Of a stretch of DNA of 64,000 nt, positions 32,991-42,383 are shown one piece after another (the stretch's first letter is position 1; each line of letters begins with the position of its first letter). The stretch comes from Bremia lactucae (Eukaryota > Oomycota > Peronosporomycetes > Peronosporales > Peronosporaceae), in contig NC_090619.1 of NCBI RefSeq assembly GCF_004359215.1, forward strand, positions 3,095,754-3,159,753, written 5' to 3'. The notes below the pieces were generated by a model that saw nothing but the letters and a program-made list of their open reading frames with translations, had not been told where the DNA came from and did no database searches. Made by a program: the position numbers and the translations under genes.

Positions 32991-35882
32991 CTCGTCTGGA
33001 TCAACTTACCGTTTCAGACGATCCTTGTGAAAGACGAGGTGCGTCTTCATATACGGCGGGAGGGTGAGCCTATAATTTAGGTCTCCAACCTCCTCGGCAC
33101 CGTAAACGGCCCGATGAAATGCGGCAGAAATTTCGTAGCAACTCCAAGTAGTACAAAAACTACATATTTATGTAGAGTAGCAGTACTTAATAGTACCCCG
33201 CCCTTAGAGCATTCATTGTTTTTGCGCTCTTGTCAGTCCGCGTATTGTTTTAAGTTGTCCTATGCGCTTGTCATCGCGTCACGGAATTTTCGAATGATGG
33301 CTAATCGCTTATCCACAAAGCGTCGAGCCTCGCTCACGCTTTTAGCATCAAACTCGGCTATGTCACCGCCGAGAGGTCGGTCATAGGACGCAGTTGCTAA
33401 TAACGAAACGTCGGTATTGTTTAAAAGCACAGGCATTTCTTGCCGTGAGTCCACAATAACATTATGACCACTGCTGAACTGGCAGGGTCACGAAGGCAAG
33501 TTTTCTGAACTGTGTCTCTTTTTTCAATCGCACCGAGCGTTGTGAGGCCCCCCCCCGCTAAGATTCGAGCTAGTTCCATGCGAGACTGGCATCCGAGGAT
33601 AGCGCAGTACGTTTATATAAAACGGTGTCTCGCCCGTGCTGGCGTGGACACTGTATCAATAGCGAAGGTAATCGTTTGCTTCATTCCTCAGGAGTCGCTA
33701 CCGTGCGCAATACATTCGTCACGACCCGATTGGCACGTTCTGTTCGGTCATCGGTCTGGAATGATCGGCTGTCGACATGTGGAGCTTGGTACCCACCATC
33801 TAAAACATATAGCGCCAGAAACTTGACGCAAAACGTGGATCCCGATCCGATACTATGGACTCGGGCATCCCGTGTAGTCGGTATACATGATCCTGGAACA
33901 AGAGAGCTGCCTCCTTGCCTGAGGTCGTGGAGCTACATAGTGCTAAGTGCACTATTCTTCTGAGTCTGTTCACAAAGATAACGAGCCCCGTCCAACCCAT
34001 GTGATCAGGCGGCATGCCAAACATGACGTCCAGACTGACCGACTTCCAACAATCCGTTGCAATCGGCAACAACTTCGAAGCGCAAAGCGCACTGCTGGAC
34101 GATGCCGGCTTAATGCGCTGATACTGTTAACACGAGCGAATATAGCTGGCCTCTGACACTCGTGAGAATGTCTTTTTTCGGCCCAAACGTCTACTCGATG
34201 GTGCATCATAGAGCTCGTAAAGTAATTTCAGCTTGATATCTGGGCATAGATTCTCATGGGATCACAAGGTGAGAGTTGATGCCATAACAGGCCATCGCTG
34301 TAGCTAAACCGATTTAGCTTAGCCTTCAGGTGCGACGGAAGGGTAACCTTTCGTCCATCGAAGTGATCCAACAGCAGGTGACAATGCTCGTCCTGACTGA
34401 AGTCTCCTTTATTTCGGAGGCCAACGAGCTGGCAGACCTTCATGGCTGCCAACGTAGACGACTCTATTTGTGCCTTAGCACGAGACAAATTTTCCTTTCG
34501 AAGTCTGGTCTGCGCAATAACGCGTCAGCCAAGACGTTCGACTGAGCTGGCTTGTAAATAACCTTAAATTTAATTGCAAATAAGAATGTAAGCCATCTTG
34601 CCTTTCTAGTCGAGAGGCGCGAAGAGTTTATTGCGGTCCGCAGTGATGTGTGATCCGTGTAAACCCCAAATGATTCGGTGCCCAACAGGTGCACTCGAAA
34701 CTTAACAAGAGCATACTTCATTAAATGTAGATTCTTGACACACACAGGATAATCCAGTTCCGAAGCTTTCAAAAGCCGCGACTAATAAGAGATGACACGG
34801 TCAGCGCCGTCGTCATCCTTCTGCGTGAGCGCGCTGTCGATTGCAAACTTGCTTCCATCGCAGACGACGCTTAAGGGCGAGCTTATTCGTGTCTGACAAT
34901 GCCATTACTGGTGCCTCTACAAGAGATTGCTTCACTGATGTGAACGCATCTACTTATTCCATTGATCAAACCCATTCTACATCATTTTCAAGGAGGTTAG
35001 ACTATAACTTAGTACGCTCTGCATAATTCTTGCTGCACTCATGTAAGTAAGTAGCGAGCCTTAGGAATTGGCGTAATCCTTTACGTGTCGTGGGATTGAT
35101 CATTCCTTTACAAACGGCTCGATGGCTTGCATTTTTTGCCGAACCGATCTGGCTCTTGCTCATCACACATTCACTCATCAGTCCGTGTGAATAATCCGGT
35201 GTTGATCTAATCAAAATCGAAGAAGACAAAGTCGGTAATAACAAAAAGAGACTATTGCGAAGATAATAATACCAACGCTGAACTATTCATCAACGACAAT
35301 TTTTCCTTGTCTGGGTAAGTTCGTACACCATGTGTACCTACGATGAAGCCCATCACAGGTATCTCGGGGACCCCTATGACGCACTTTTGCAATTCGACGT
35401 ACAATCGGGCGTCACCCAGAATCTTCGACACAGCGTTCAAATATCGATTGTGCGACTCAATGTCGCTCAGCCCGTCCTTGGGTTTACTATTGTCAAAGTA
35501 ATGGACACATCACGGTGTTTCACAGAATTAAAAAAATGGACTGTCTTTCGAGGCATCCCAGCCTTGAGCAGAGAATCTTTATTTTTGACTGTGTCTAAGA
35601 CACCCTAGTCAATTGTGGACGATGAGCAATAGTCCACCAAGCTCTATTCTAGAACTGGTTGCGACTACCTCGTTGATATTTTTTCCTTAAGTTCGGACAG
35701 GAGCAGACCCACGATCAAAGGCACGTCATAACGAGTGACCTTTAAATCAGTTCCGGCTAAAGAGGATGGGCCTTCGAACGAGGTGTTCGAGGCCGTCGAA
35801 GACAAAATGGCGAAAGCAACCTCAGTTGAGGTGCTCCAGTACGTCTTGGGATCTGCCGAGGAGACAGTAAATCTCCCGGAGG

Positions 35883-36416
35883 TGTCGTCACCCTATGCTA
35901 GTACTGATAATAGTACTAGTCAACCTACACTCATTACAGTGAGGATGGGGCGCCTCGACTACTTCACGTACACGACGTGCAGAGTAAGGTTATAAGTAGC
36001 TAAGAAGTCTTAGCTACTTCACGAAAATTCTAAGGCTTAAGACACGAAAAAAGGAAAACTGTATTAATATATAAATTTCCTACGTAACGATCTTCTATCT
36101 TCCACAGGCTTTATTAAATTTATAACAAACTATGTATGGCGCCTACTTGCGCACCGCACAATCGTGTCTTATGACGATTGGCAAGGTTGATTTAAACTTA
36201 AACCTACAAATAAGTAGAAGTGATGGCTTATTTGCGTCAATATTACCAAATAGGGTAATATGTAGCTATTCAGTAAATATTAATAAAGGTGATAATTTTT
36301 GACTTCTTTATTTATTTCTTCTTATAGGACTTAATATTTGTTATTCCTTTTACAGTAAACAATATTTATGTAATATCAATATTACCAAATTTGATAATAT
36401 TGGAAACAATCGTAAA
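35883..36416 (-). repeat. LTR family 2 copy next to Gypsy C
   Basis: It starts TGTCGTCACCCTATGCTAGTACTG and continues through ggggcgcctcgactacttcacgtacacgacgtgc, matching the inverted copies at 28008-28194 and 1500-1683 and the same-oriented copy at 56099. The right end abuts a MULE terminal repeat. Its AT-rich interior includes taatattaccaaat repeats. Confidence 0.6.
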
Positions 36417-37013
36417 GGGATCCGTTAACCACCCCCCAGTTTTCGCTAACCATCCCTCCAATGCAGAACCCCTAAGTTAAGTCGCGAGCTATGATTGGCT
36501 GCATTAAATAGACGAATTTTGACTGGCTGCACGTATACATAAGACAGAACGCTAAAGGCTTGCATATGGAAGCTGATTCTAACGACGATTACAACAGAGG
36601 AAACATTGTTTTAAAGCGATTATGGAAAAAATCGTTTTGGAGCAGTTACACAATACTATGGACTTGGACAGTAAAAAAAATCAGTAGCAGAAGGAAACTA
36701 GTGTTCCTAATCATCTGCAGTATCCTGAGCATCAAGGTTGATCGGCTGTGGAAGATCTGGATCGGCCATTGAAGCTAGATCTGCTGTGGAAGCTGGATCG
36801 GCATTGACATTGGTAGAAACAGGTTCAGTGCACCCTCTTCTGTTATGTCCCGTTTGACCACAATTTCCACAACGTCTTCGTGGTCGAAGGATGGCCGCAA
36901 CTACCTCAAATTGCGACGAATTGCGCTGTGTTGATCCTGAAGGGCATCCTCGACTGCGTACATTCTCAGGATTGAGAATATTCCCATTCAGGACAATTGC
37001 CACGTAGGATGCG
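36417..37013 (-). mobile_element. Second Mutator-like element, right end lost
   Basis: GGGATCCGTTAACCACCCCCCAG at 36417 matches the MULE end at 2284, and similarity continues for more than 400 bp. On the minus strand 37003-36707 the transposase C terminus is open: YVAIVLNGNILNPENVRSRG, CGNCGQTGHNRRGC and a DPDLPQPINLDAQDTADD tail before the stop. The pattern NPExVRSRGxPxGS plus zinc knuckle is typical of MULE transposases. The element is cut at 37013 by a perfect palindrome, after which Gypsy sequence begins. Confidence 0.65.
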
Positions 37014-37034
37014 TTCGCATCCTACGTGGCAATT
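36995..37034. repeat. Perfect 19-bp inverted repeat at a transposon junction
   Basis: aattgccacgtaggatgcg (36995-37013), a 2-bp centre tt, then its exact reverse complement (37016-37034). The left arm is transposase coding sequence. The right arm lies at the boundary with Gypsy G. Confidence 0.9.
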
Positions 37035-37039
37035 TTATT

Positions 37040-37682
37040 GTGTACGCATTGCCTCTGCGATGCAGTACACGGAAAGGCCCAATGAACTTGGGAGGTAGTT
37101 TACTGCTATCCACATTAGATGACAGCACGCTTAGGAAAGTTTACTGTAGAGAGTACTACTTGGTCATAATTTTAAATGAAAGAACGTTTGCTCTTCCATG
37201 TTTGTCTGCGTTCCGTTTCTGACGGTCCACTGCGTTAGCAATGGAATCCTGTACGAAAAGGATTACTAATTCTCGAGCCAGCAGAAATTCCTCTGCTGAC
37301 TCATTTGTTTTGTCTTCTTCAGTGCGCTTTGTGCGCACTGCCATGAGACCTTTCTCATCTTCGATGTAAATTGCTTCGACATCGACGTCATTCGCGTCGT
37401 TGGTTACTTCGACGCGTGATGAGCATGAGCCAGAAATGGCTTTGCTCGTGCGAGTCTACCCCCCCCTCCTAGACTAGAAGATCCCTCGAAAAAAGTGGGT
37501 ATGCGTGGATGGCGTAAGCCATTCACGAAGAACGATGTATGCGATGTAGACGCATGCATCGAATTAATGATGGCGAATTCGACCATCGGTAAAAACTCGC
37601 TCCAATTCGGATACGATTGGACGTAACCTCGAAGTATCTCTTCGAGGACGCGATTTACGCGTTCTGTTTGACCATCCGTTTC
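37040..37682 (-). pseudogene. Gypsy G integrase fragment next to scaffold gap
   Basis: Minus-strand reading from the gap: ETDGQTERVNRVLEEILRGY and FLPMVEFAIINSMHASTSHT (integrase core C-terminal part), an acidic linker, then SAEEFLLARELVILFVQDSI, DRQKRNADKHGRANVLSF and a trace of GPFRVL. The order is that of oomycete Gypsy integrase. Its 5' part would lie in or beyond the gap. Confidence 0.75.
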
Positions 37683-37782
37683 NNNNNNNNNNNNNNNNNN
37701 NNNNNNNNNNNNNNNNNNNNNNNNNNNNNNNNNNNNNNNNNNNNNNNNNNNNNNNNNNNNNNNNNNNNNNNNNNNNNNNNNN
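37683..37782. other. Assembly gap (100 N)
   Basis: Exactly 100 N, a conventional placeholder. The true distance between Gypsy G and the splicing factor gene is unknown. Confidence 0.95.
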
Positions 37783-38442
37783 GCTAATGGCGGACGCCGC
37801 GATTCGGTCCGTGAATCGACCCGCGAGTCGTCTCGCGGTTCGAATCGGTATCCACGCAATATTCGTGGGACAGGCGACTTTACCGTAGAAGTGTCGAACT
37901 TGCCTCCCCGTGTGTCGTGGCAGGACCTGAAGGACTTTATGCGTAAAGCAGGTGACGTGGTATTCACTGAGGTGGACGGGCATGGTGGTGGCATTGTGGA
38001 GTTCAGCAACAAGCGTGACATGAAGTACGCAGTCGAGAAATTGGACGACTCGGAGTTTCGCGGTCGCAGTGAGAATTCCTTCGTGCGCGTGCAGGAAGCC
38101 GGAAAGCGTGATCGCAGTAACAGTCGTAGCCGATCGCGCAGCAGATCGCGCAGTCGCAGTGCGCGCCGTTCGAGCAAAAAGCGTAGCCGCAGCCGAAGCG
38201 AGGACGTGGAGGGCGAGAAGAAGGCGAAGCGCAGCGTGTCAGCGGATAAGGATGATGAGAGGACGTACATGAAGCACGAAGACGGTAAGGATGATGAATA
38301 CGGAAAAGTATCTAGTGCTAGGGAGAAAAAGGGTAGGCTTGAAGACGAAAGGGCTAAGGAAGACGAGCCCATGTCAGAGCTGGAGAAAGAGTCACACGGA
38401 AAAGAATCTGTAGCGGAAACGGGATCAGCTAGGGACGAGTAG
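37783..38442 (+). CDS. SRSF1-like SR splicing factor, 5' part missing
   Basis: The frame is open from the gap (NGGRRDSVRESTRESS) to the stop at 38442, 219 residues. It starts with an Arg/Ser/Gly linker. A pseudo-RRM follows with VEVSNLPPRVSWQDLKDFMR and a FVRV end; SWQDLKD is the signature of the second RRM of SRSF1/SF2. Next comes an RS domain (RSRSRSRSRSARRSS) and an acidic, Lys-rich tail. These proteins bind exonic enhancers and recruit the spliceosome in the nucleus. The first RRM and the start codon must lie in the gap. Confidence 0.85.
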   Translation, partial: ANGGRRDSVRESTRESSRGSNRYPRNIRGTGDFTVEVSNLPPRVSWQDLKDFMRKAGDVVFTEVDGHGGGIVEFSNKRDMKYAVEKLDDSEFRGRSENSFVRVQEAGKRDRSNSRSRSRSRSRSRSARRSSKKRSRSRSEDVEGEKKAKRSVSADKDDERTYMKHEDGKDDEYGKVSSAREKKGRLEDERAKEDEPMSELEKESHGKESVAETGSARDE

Positions 38443-38884
38443 CGCAGCTCGACGGATAAGAACGTAGGAGACGACACAGCTTTAAGGACACAGTAGGATG
38501 GATCGAAGAACGAGTACTCACTGCGAAACAGCCTATATTAGTCTAAGGCGTGTGCGTGTGTGAGTCTGGTTACTGCTGCGATGGTCGGTGTTCTTTTACC
38601 GAATTCCTTGTGTAGTCTCCTCTGTCCTTGTTTATGGGTGCTGTTTTGTGCTCTTTTCTCGAGCCTTTTTGCGTAGTGAGGTTTGCTTTTTCTATATTGT
38701 GAGCGTGAAGCGGCGCGATTCTACAAATTAGTATCAGCGGAGCGGAGGATAGCGGCGGCTGCGTTGAGAATGCGTTTGACCTAGCGATAAAATGGACGGC
38801 AAGAGATGATGGCGTAGTGCTCCCTTAGCAGGTTGAGCTTTAAGCGAAAATAAAAAAATATTTGCAGCATTAGTTTTTAAAGTA
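38443..38884. other. Intergenic between convergent SR-factor and pyrophosphorylase genes
   Basis: Both flanking genes end here, so this should hold their 3' untranslated regions. No further feature was recognised. Confidence 0.6.
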
Positions 38885-41800
38885 TCAAAGGCCTCCAAGC
38901 GTAATAGGAAGTTGAATCGGTGACTTTGTTTGAGCAACGTCCTCTAGTCCCTCGCCGTTGTATGACAGCGATGGGAGAACCTCACAGATATCGCTATCGG
39001 ATGTGGTGTTTGCAAAGGTCGCCCCAGCTTTTAATAGCCACCGCTTGCACTGCTCTGATACAAGTTGGCGAGCAGTGGCAGGTGAGTCCGATGCAGCCCC
39101 AGGCGCGTTCTTTATTGGAGCAAATTCATCGTTGCGGGCCACAGCAAGCACTTTCATATTCTTGGAAAGTGGAAATACGTCAAATATAAACGTCTCAAGT
39201 TTAATACCCGTGTTGCTTGTAGGAGTGATCGTCGCTGTGCCCTCATTGTTAAGGTACGGAATCTTTTTCTTGGCCACGTGGTATTCCGCATCGTTCTGTG
39301 AGCAGCATCGCTTAAGATAGTCGAGATGGAATAAGTGGTTGCAAATGTTGGCAGCACCAAAGGTTAGCTTGCCGGTCTTTAAATCAACACGTTCCGCCGC
39401 GGCACGATCAAGCTCTGAGTACTCTACTACACATAACACTCCATTTCGCTTGGCAACGACACCCACATTCTCGTCTGGAGAGGTTTTCCACACCACTTTA
39501 TTAGCACAATCGGCGTCCTGGGCAATACTGAAGCCAATAAATACTGGATCGGCAACCTTGCAGAGCACATTGTCCACTGAAAACACATGCAAATACTGCA
39601 CATTGCGATTGCTAAGAAGATCAAGCATTCCGCTGCGCGATAAAGCTGGATAGATACCACCATTGCCGTCTGAAGCTCGAGCTAGCTGCCTAGCCGTTTC
39701 GAGGATAAACTTGCCGTCATTTGTAAAGCACGGTAGTGTGCCTTGACAGAAAAAGTGAATCTGATCTGTTAAGAGTCCGAAGTTATCGTGGGCACGGAAG
39801 AATGATACTGTGGTTTCGTGATTCATTTCGCTGGTCATTACGAATAAAGGAATGATAGGCGCATCCTGCAAGTGATTGCGAGTTTTTGCCAAATCCTGCA
39901 CCTTCGAAATTCGCAAAGCAAAAATTTCAAAGAGAGACTTTCCGGAAGGAAGGCCGATATTATACATACCCTTGGGACCAGCAAAGCCTAGACGCGTACC
40001 TTGCCCTCCACTGAGCACCAACGCACCTATCATGCCTCTAGCAACAGCGTCTAGACCTAAATCAAGCCATTTTGCCTTCAGCTCAGGCGAAGTCTCACTC
40101 AATTGATGCACCATTTTGTCTTCTAGTGGTGTTAGCTCGTCTGCGCTAACATCCGCAATGCTGTCAGCATCAATGGACCGTGCGAAAAGAGCATTTATCT
40201 GTTGCGGATCATATTGTCGTAAAGTTTCAACCAGCTCACAAGCGTCTTGCGTGGTAACTTTGCCGGCATCGATAAATCGAAAAACATGGCTTTGATCAGC
40301 TTCTGCAAACGCGATTCGAATAGAACGCGGGACAGAATTCGCGTTTGCCATTGCTTCAGAGCTCTCCCAACGAATGATCTTGCGAGGGAGGCTTTGCATC
40401 ATACTCTCGACGCGCGTCGCTAAGCCTTCGCCGCTGTAGGACACCAGAGGCGAAATCTCAATGAATTGAGCTTTGTTCAATTTTTCTTGCACAAAGCTGT
40501 CGAAATCTCGGGAGCACTTAAGAAGTGAAGAAGCAGCATCAAGGATCCAGGCTTTCGCCTCGCTGTGCATCATAAGACGCGCAGTATCAGGAGAGTCGGT
40601 AAAAGTGCCGGGTGGATTCTTTAACGGAGAAAATTCAGTTTCCCGTGGAACAGACAGCACCGCCATTCGTGTTGATAATGGAAATACATCAAATATAAAA
40701 GTTTCCAGCTTTAATCCTGTAATGCCCGTGGGCATAATTGTGGCGCCAGAGTCATCCGCAAAAGGAATTTTCTTGTAAGCTACATGGTGTTTCATTTGAC
40801 TCAAGTTTGGAAGTACCGCATCAACTATGAATTTGCTTTACACGACTTTCATGTTAGTTCAAAGTGTTGGCATGTGTTCACATTGCTAACGTAATTATTA
40901 ACGTACATCATGAAAAAGTGGTTGCAAATGTTAGCAGCGCCGAAGCTGAGCTTGCCTGTTGAAGGGTCTATCTGCTCTGATGAAACTTGATCAAGCTCTG
41001 AATATTCTACAACGCAGTAAGCTCCATTGCGCTTAGCCACTACGCCTACTCTTTCGTCAGGACGAGCTTTCCAAACCACTTTATTCCCGCAGTCGGCTTG
41101 CTTGTAAATGCAATACCCAATAAAAGTCGGGTCTGCCACCTTACACAATGCATTATCCACTGAAAATACGTGCAAATATTTCACCCCGCGTGCCTGCAGC
41201 TCAGCTAGTGCTCCACTTGTCTTCATTGAATTAAAGATTCCACCATTACCATCAGGTGCACATGCCAGCTTGTATGCATTCTCTAATATGAGTTTGCCTT
41301 CTGTTGAAAAGCACGGCAGTTTATCTTGTGAAAAGAAGAGCATCTGTGACTCCTTTAGCCCAAAAAATTCATGCTCCTTAAAGAAATTGACAATCGTTGA
41401 GTGATTCATCTTGCTAGTCATTACACAGAATGAGATCTGTACTTTAGCTCGGGGCTGTGCTGAACCATATTTTGTCGCTAGATTTTCTAGAGCTAAGAGT
41501 CTTTCCGCAAATAACTGAAACAGACTCTTCTCGGACGGCAGCCCGATATCATACATTCCCTTGGGGCCTGCATAGCCCATTCGAGTACCTTGACCTCCAC
41601 TCAGCACTAAAGCACATACTTGTCCATGAGCAATAGCTTCAAAACCAAGCTTTTTCCACCGCAATTTCTTTTGAATATGGCACTGCTCTAGCAGGTCGAA
41701 GGAGTCAAGAGGTTCAATTGTTCCCGTCTCAGAGGTCTTTGCACTGGTGGAAGCCTGGAAATTTTTTTGCAACAGATCAAAATCAAGAGTTTCAAGCTAT

Positions 41801-42056
41801 TACAAAGAATGAATTAGCGATTTGCAATACTATAGGCTGACAAGTACATACGAACACTTAAATACCTCCTTTGTGAGCTCTTGCGCCTCAAGGGCTGAAA
41901 GTTTGTCTGCATCGTCAAACTGTAAGCGGAAAGGCCGAATACGGCATAGTCAGTAAGTCAATCACTGGAGGAAGTATAAATTTACGTTGCCTTGAGCACG
42001 TGTCCTTGACCCGCTGCACGCAGCTTGCGTGCTAGGTCCGTTGGAACTAGCGGCAT
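38885..42056 (-). CDS. Tandem-fused double UDP-N-acetylglucosamine pyrophosphorylase (UAP)
   Basis: Proposed exons are 42056-41991, 41919-41866, 41796-40907 and 40835-38885, giving 986 residues. The enzyme makes UDP-GlcNAc from UTP and GlcNAc-1-phosphate in the cytosol, feeding N-glycans, GPI anchors and chitin. Two full copies follow each other. Copy 1 has an N-terminal helix block (AAGQGHVLKFDDAD), the UTP-binding loop LSGGQGTRMGYAGPKGMYDIGLPS, then KYLHVFSVDNALCKVADP, AANICNHFF, HHVAYKKIP and KLETFIFDVFP. Copy 2 repeats the order from ADQSHVFRFIDAGKV through LSGGQGTRLGFAGPKGMYNIGL, QYLHVFSVDNVLCKVADP, AANICNHLF, YHVAKKKIPY and KLETFIFDVFP. Single-copy UAPs are about 480-520 residues. All visible active-site motifs are kept in both halves. 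Confidence 0.8.
40836..40906 (-). other. 71-nt intron 3 of the UAP gene
   Basis: The donor GAT|GTACGT and acceptor TAAAG|C join CNHFFM-I-KFIVDAVLPNLSQMKHHVAYKKIP, matching the second copy (CNHLFHLDYLKR...YHVAKKKIP). A later AG (ending at 40825) would give the wrong frame. Confidence 0.75.
41920..41990 (-). other. 71-nt intron 1 of the UAP gene, apparent GC-AG
   Basis: To keep the frame between GQGHVLK and FDDADKLSAL the donor must be AAG|GCAACG, with acceptor TTACAG. The nearby GT (AC|GTAAAT) would shift the frame. GC-AG introns are a known minor class. Confidence 0.55.
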
Positions 42057-42383
42057 TACTTTGGATTACTATTTTTTCTTTGGTGGTTAATTGTACAAAT
42101 ATTAGCAACGGATTTCTTAAAGAGGGAGCCAGCGCCGATGAAGCGGAAGTTCGTTTAGAACGGAAACTTAGCTACGATTTCGCAACAAAGCTACCGTGTA
42201 TCGTGAACAGATTGCGCTATTTTCCCTTACTTTGCATACTATTGAAAAAGATTGAATTTAAGTACACTGTGACGCAGCTTTTTCATAAAATGTTATCTGA
42301 ACAAGCATATAGATTATTTGTGCAGAAAGTCTGGTCTTTTTAGAATATATTACATAGCAATCACTTGCGAGATCAACTTGGGT
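42057..42383. other. Spacer between the UAP and beta-glucosidase genes
   Basis: Both genes run on the minus strand, so this holds the promoter and 5' leader of UAP and the 3' end of the glucosidase transcript. An opposite-strand frame here has no ATG start and is not supported. Confidence 0.5.

Larger units (their letters stand above)
30971..35882 (-). mobile_element. Gypsy element C, 5'-truncated
   Basis: A minus-oriented relative of Gypsy B. Its 3' LTR (family 1) is at 30971-31455, with a purine-rich tract on the minus strand next to it (plus strand ccccaccccctcg). Pol fragments on the minus strand are RT at 35440-35000 (KCVIGVPEIPVMGFIVG), RNase H at 34772-34464 (VYTDHTSLRTAI, NVLADALLRRPDFE), integrase at 34072-33800 (SVSLDVMFGMP, GMPESIVSDRDPRF), a post-integrase piece near 33110-33000 and a chromodomain start at 32607. 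Gag, protease and the 5' LTR are missing. The break at 35882 abuts a family 2 LTR. Confidence 0.7.

Noticed and set aside
37404..38477. A 357-residue minus-strand ORF spanning the N gap
   Set aside because: It reads across 100 N and joins the Gypsy G integrase to the antisense of the SR splicing factor. The Ser/Leu/Arg-rich part is only the complement of the RS domain.
42029..42343. Plus-strand 104-residue frame with a hydrophobic start
   Set aside because: It has no ATG start, overlaps the first exon of the UAP gene on the other strand and shows no homology that I recognise.
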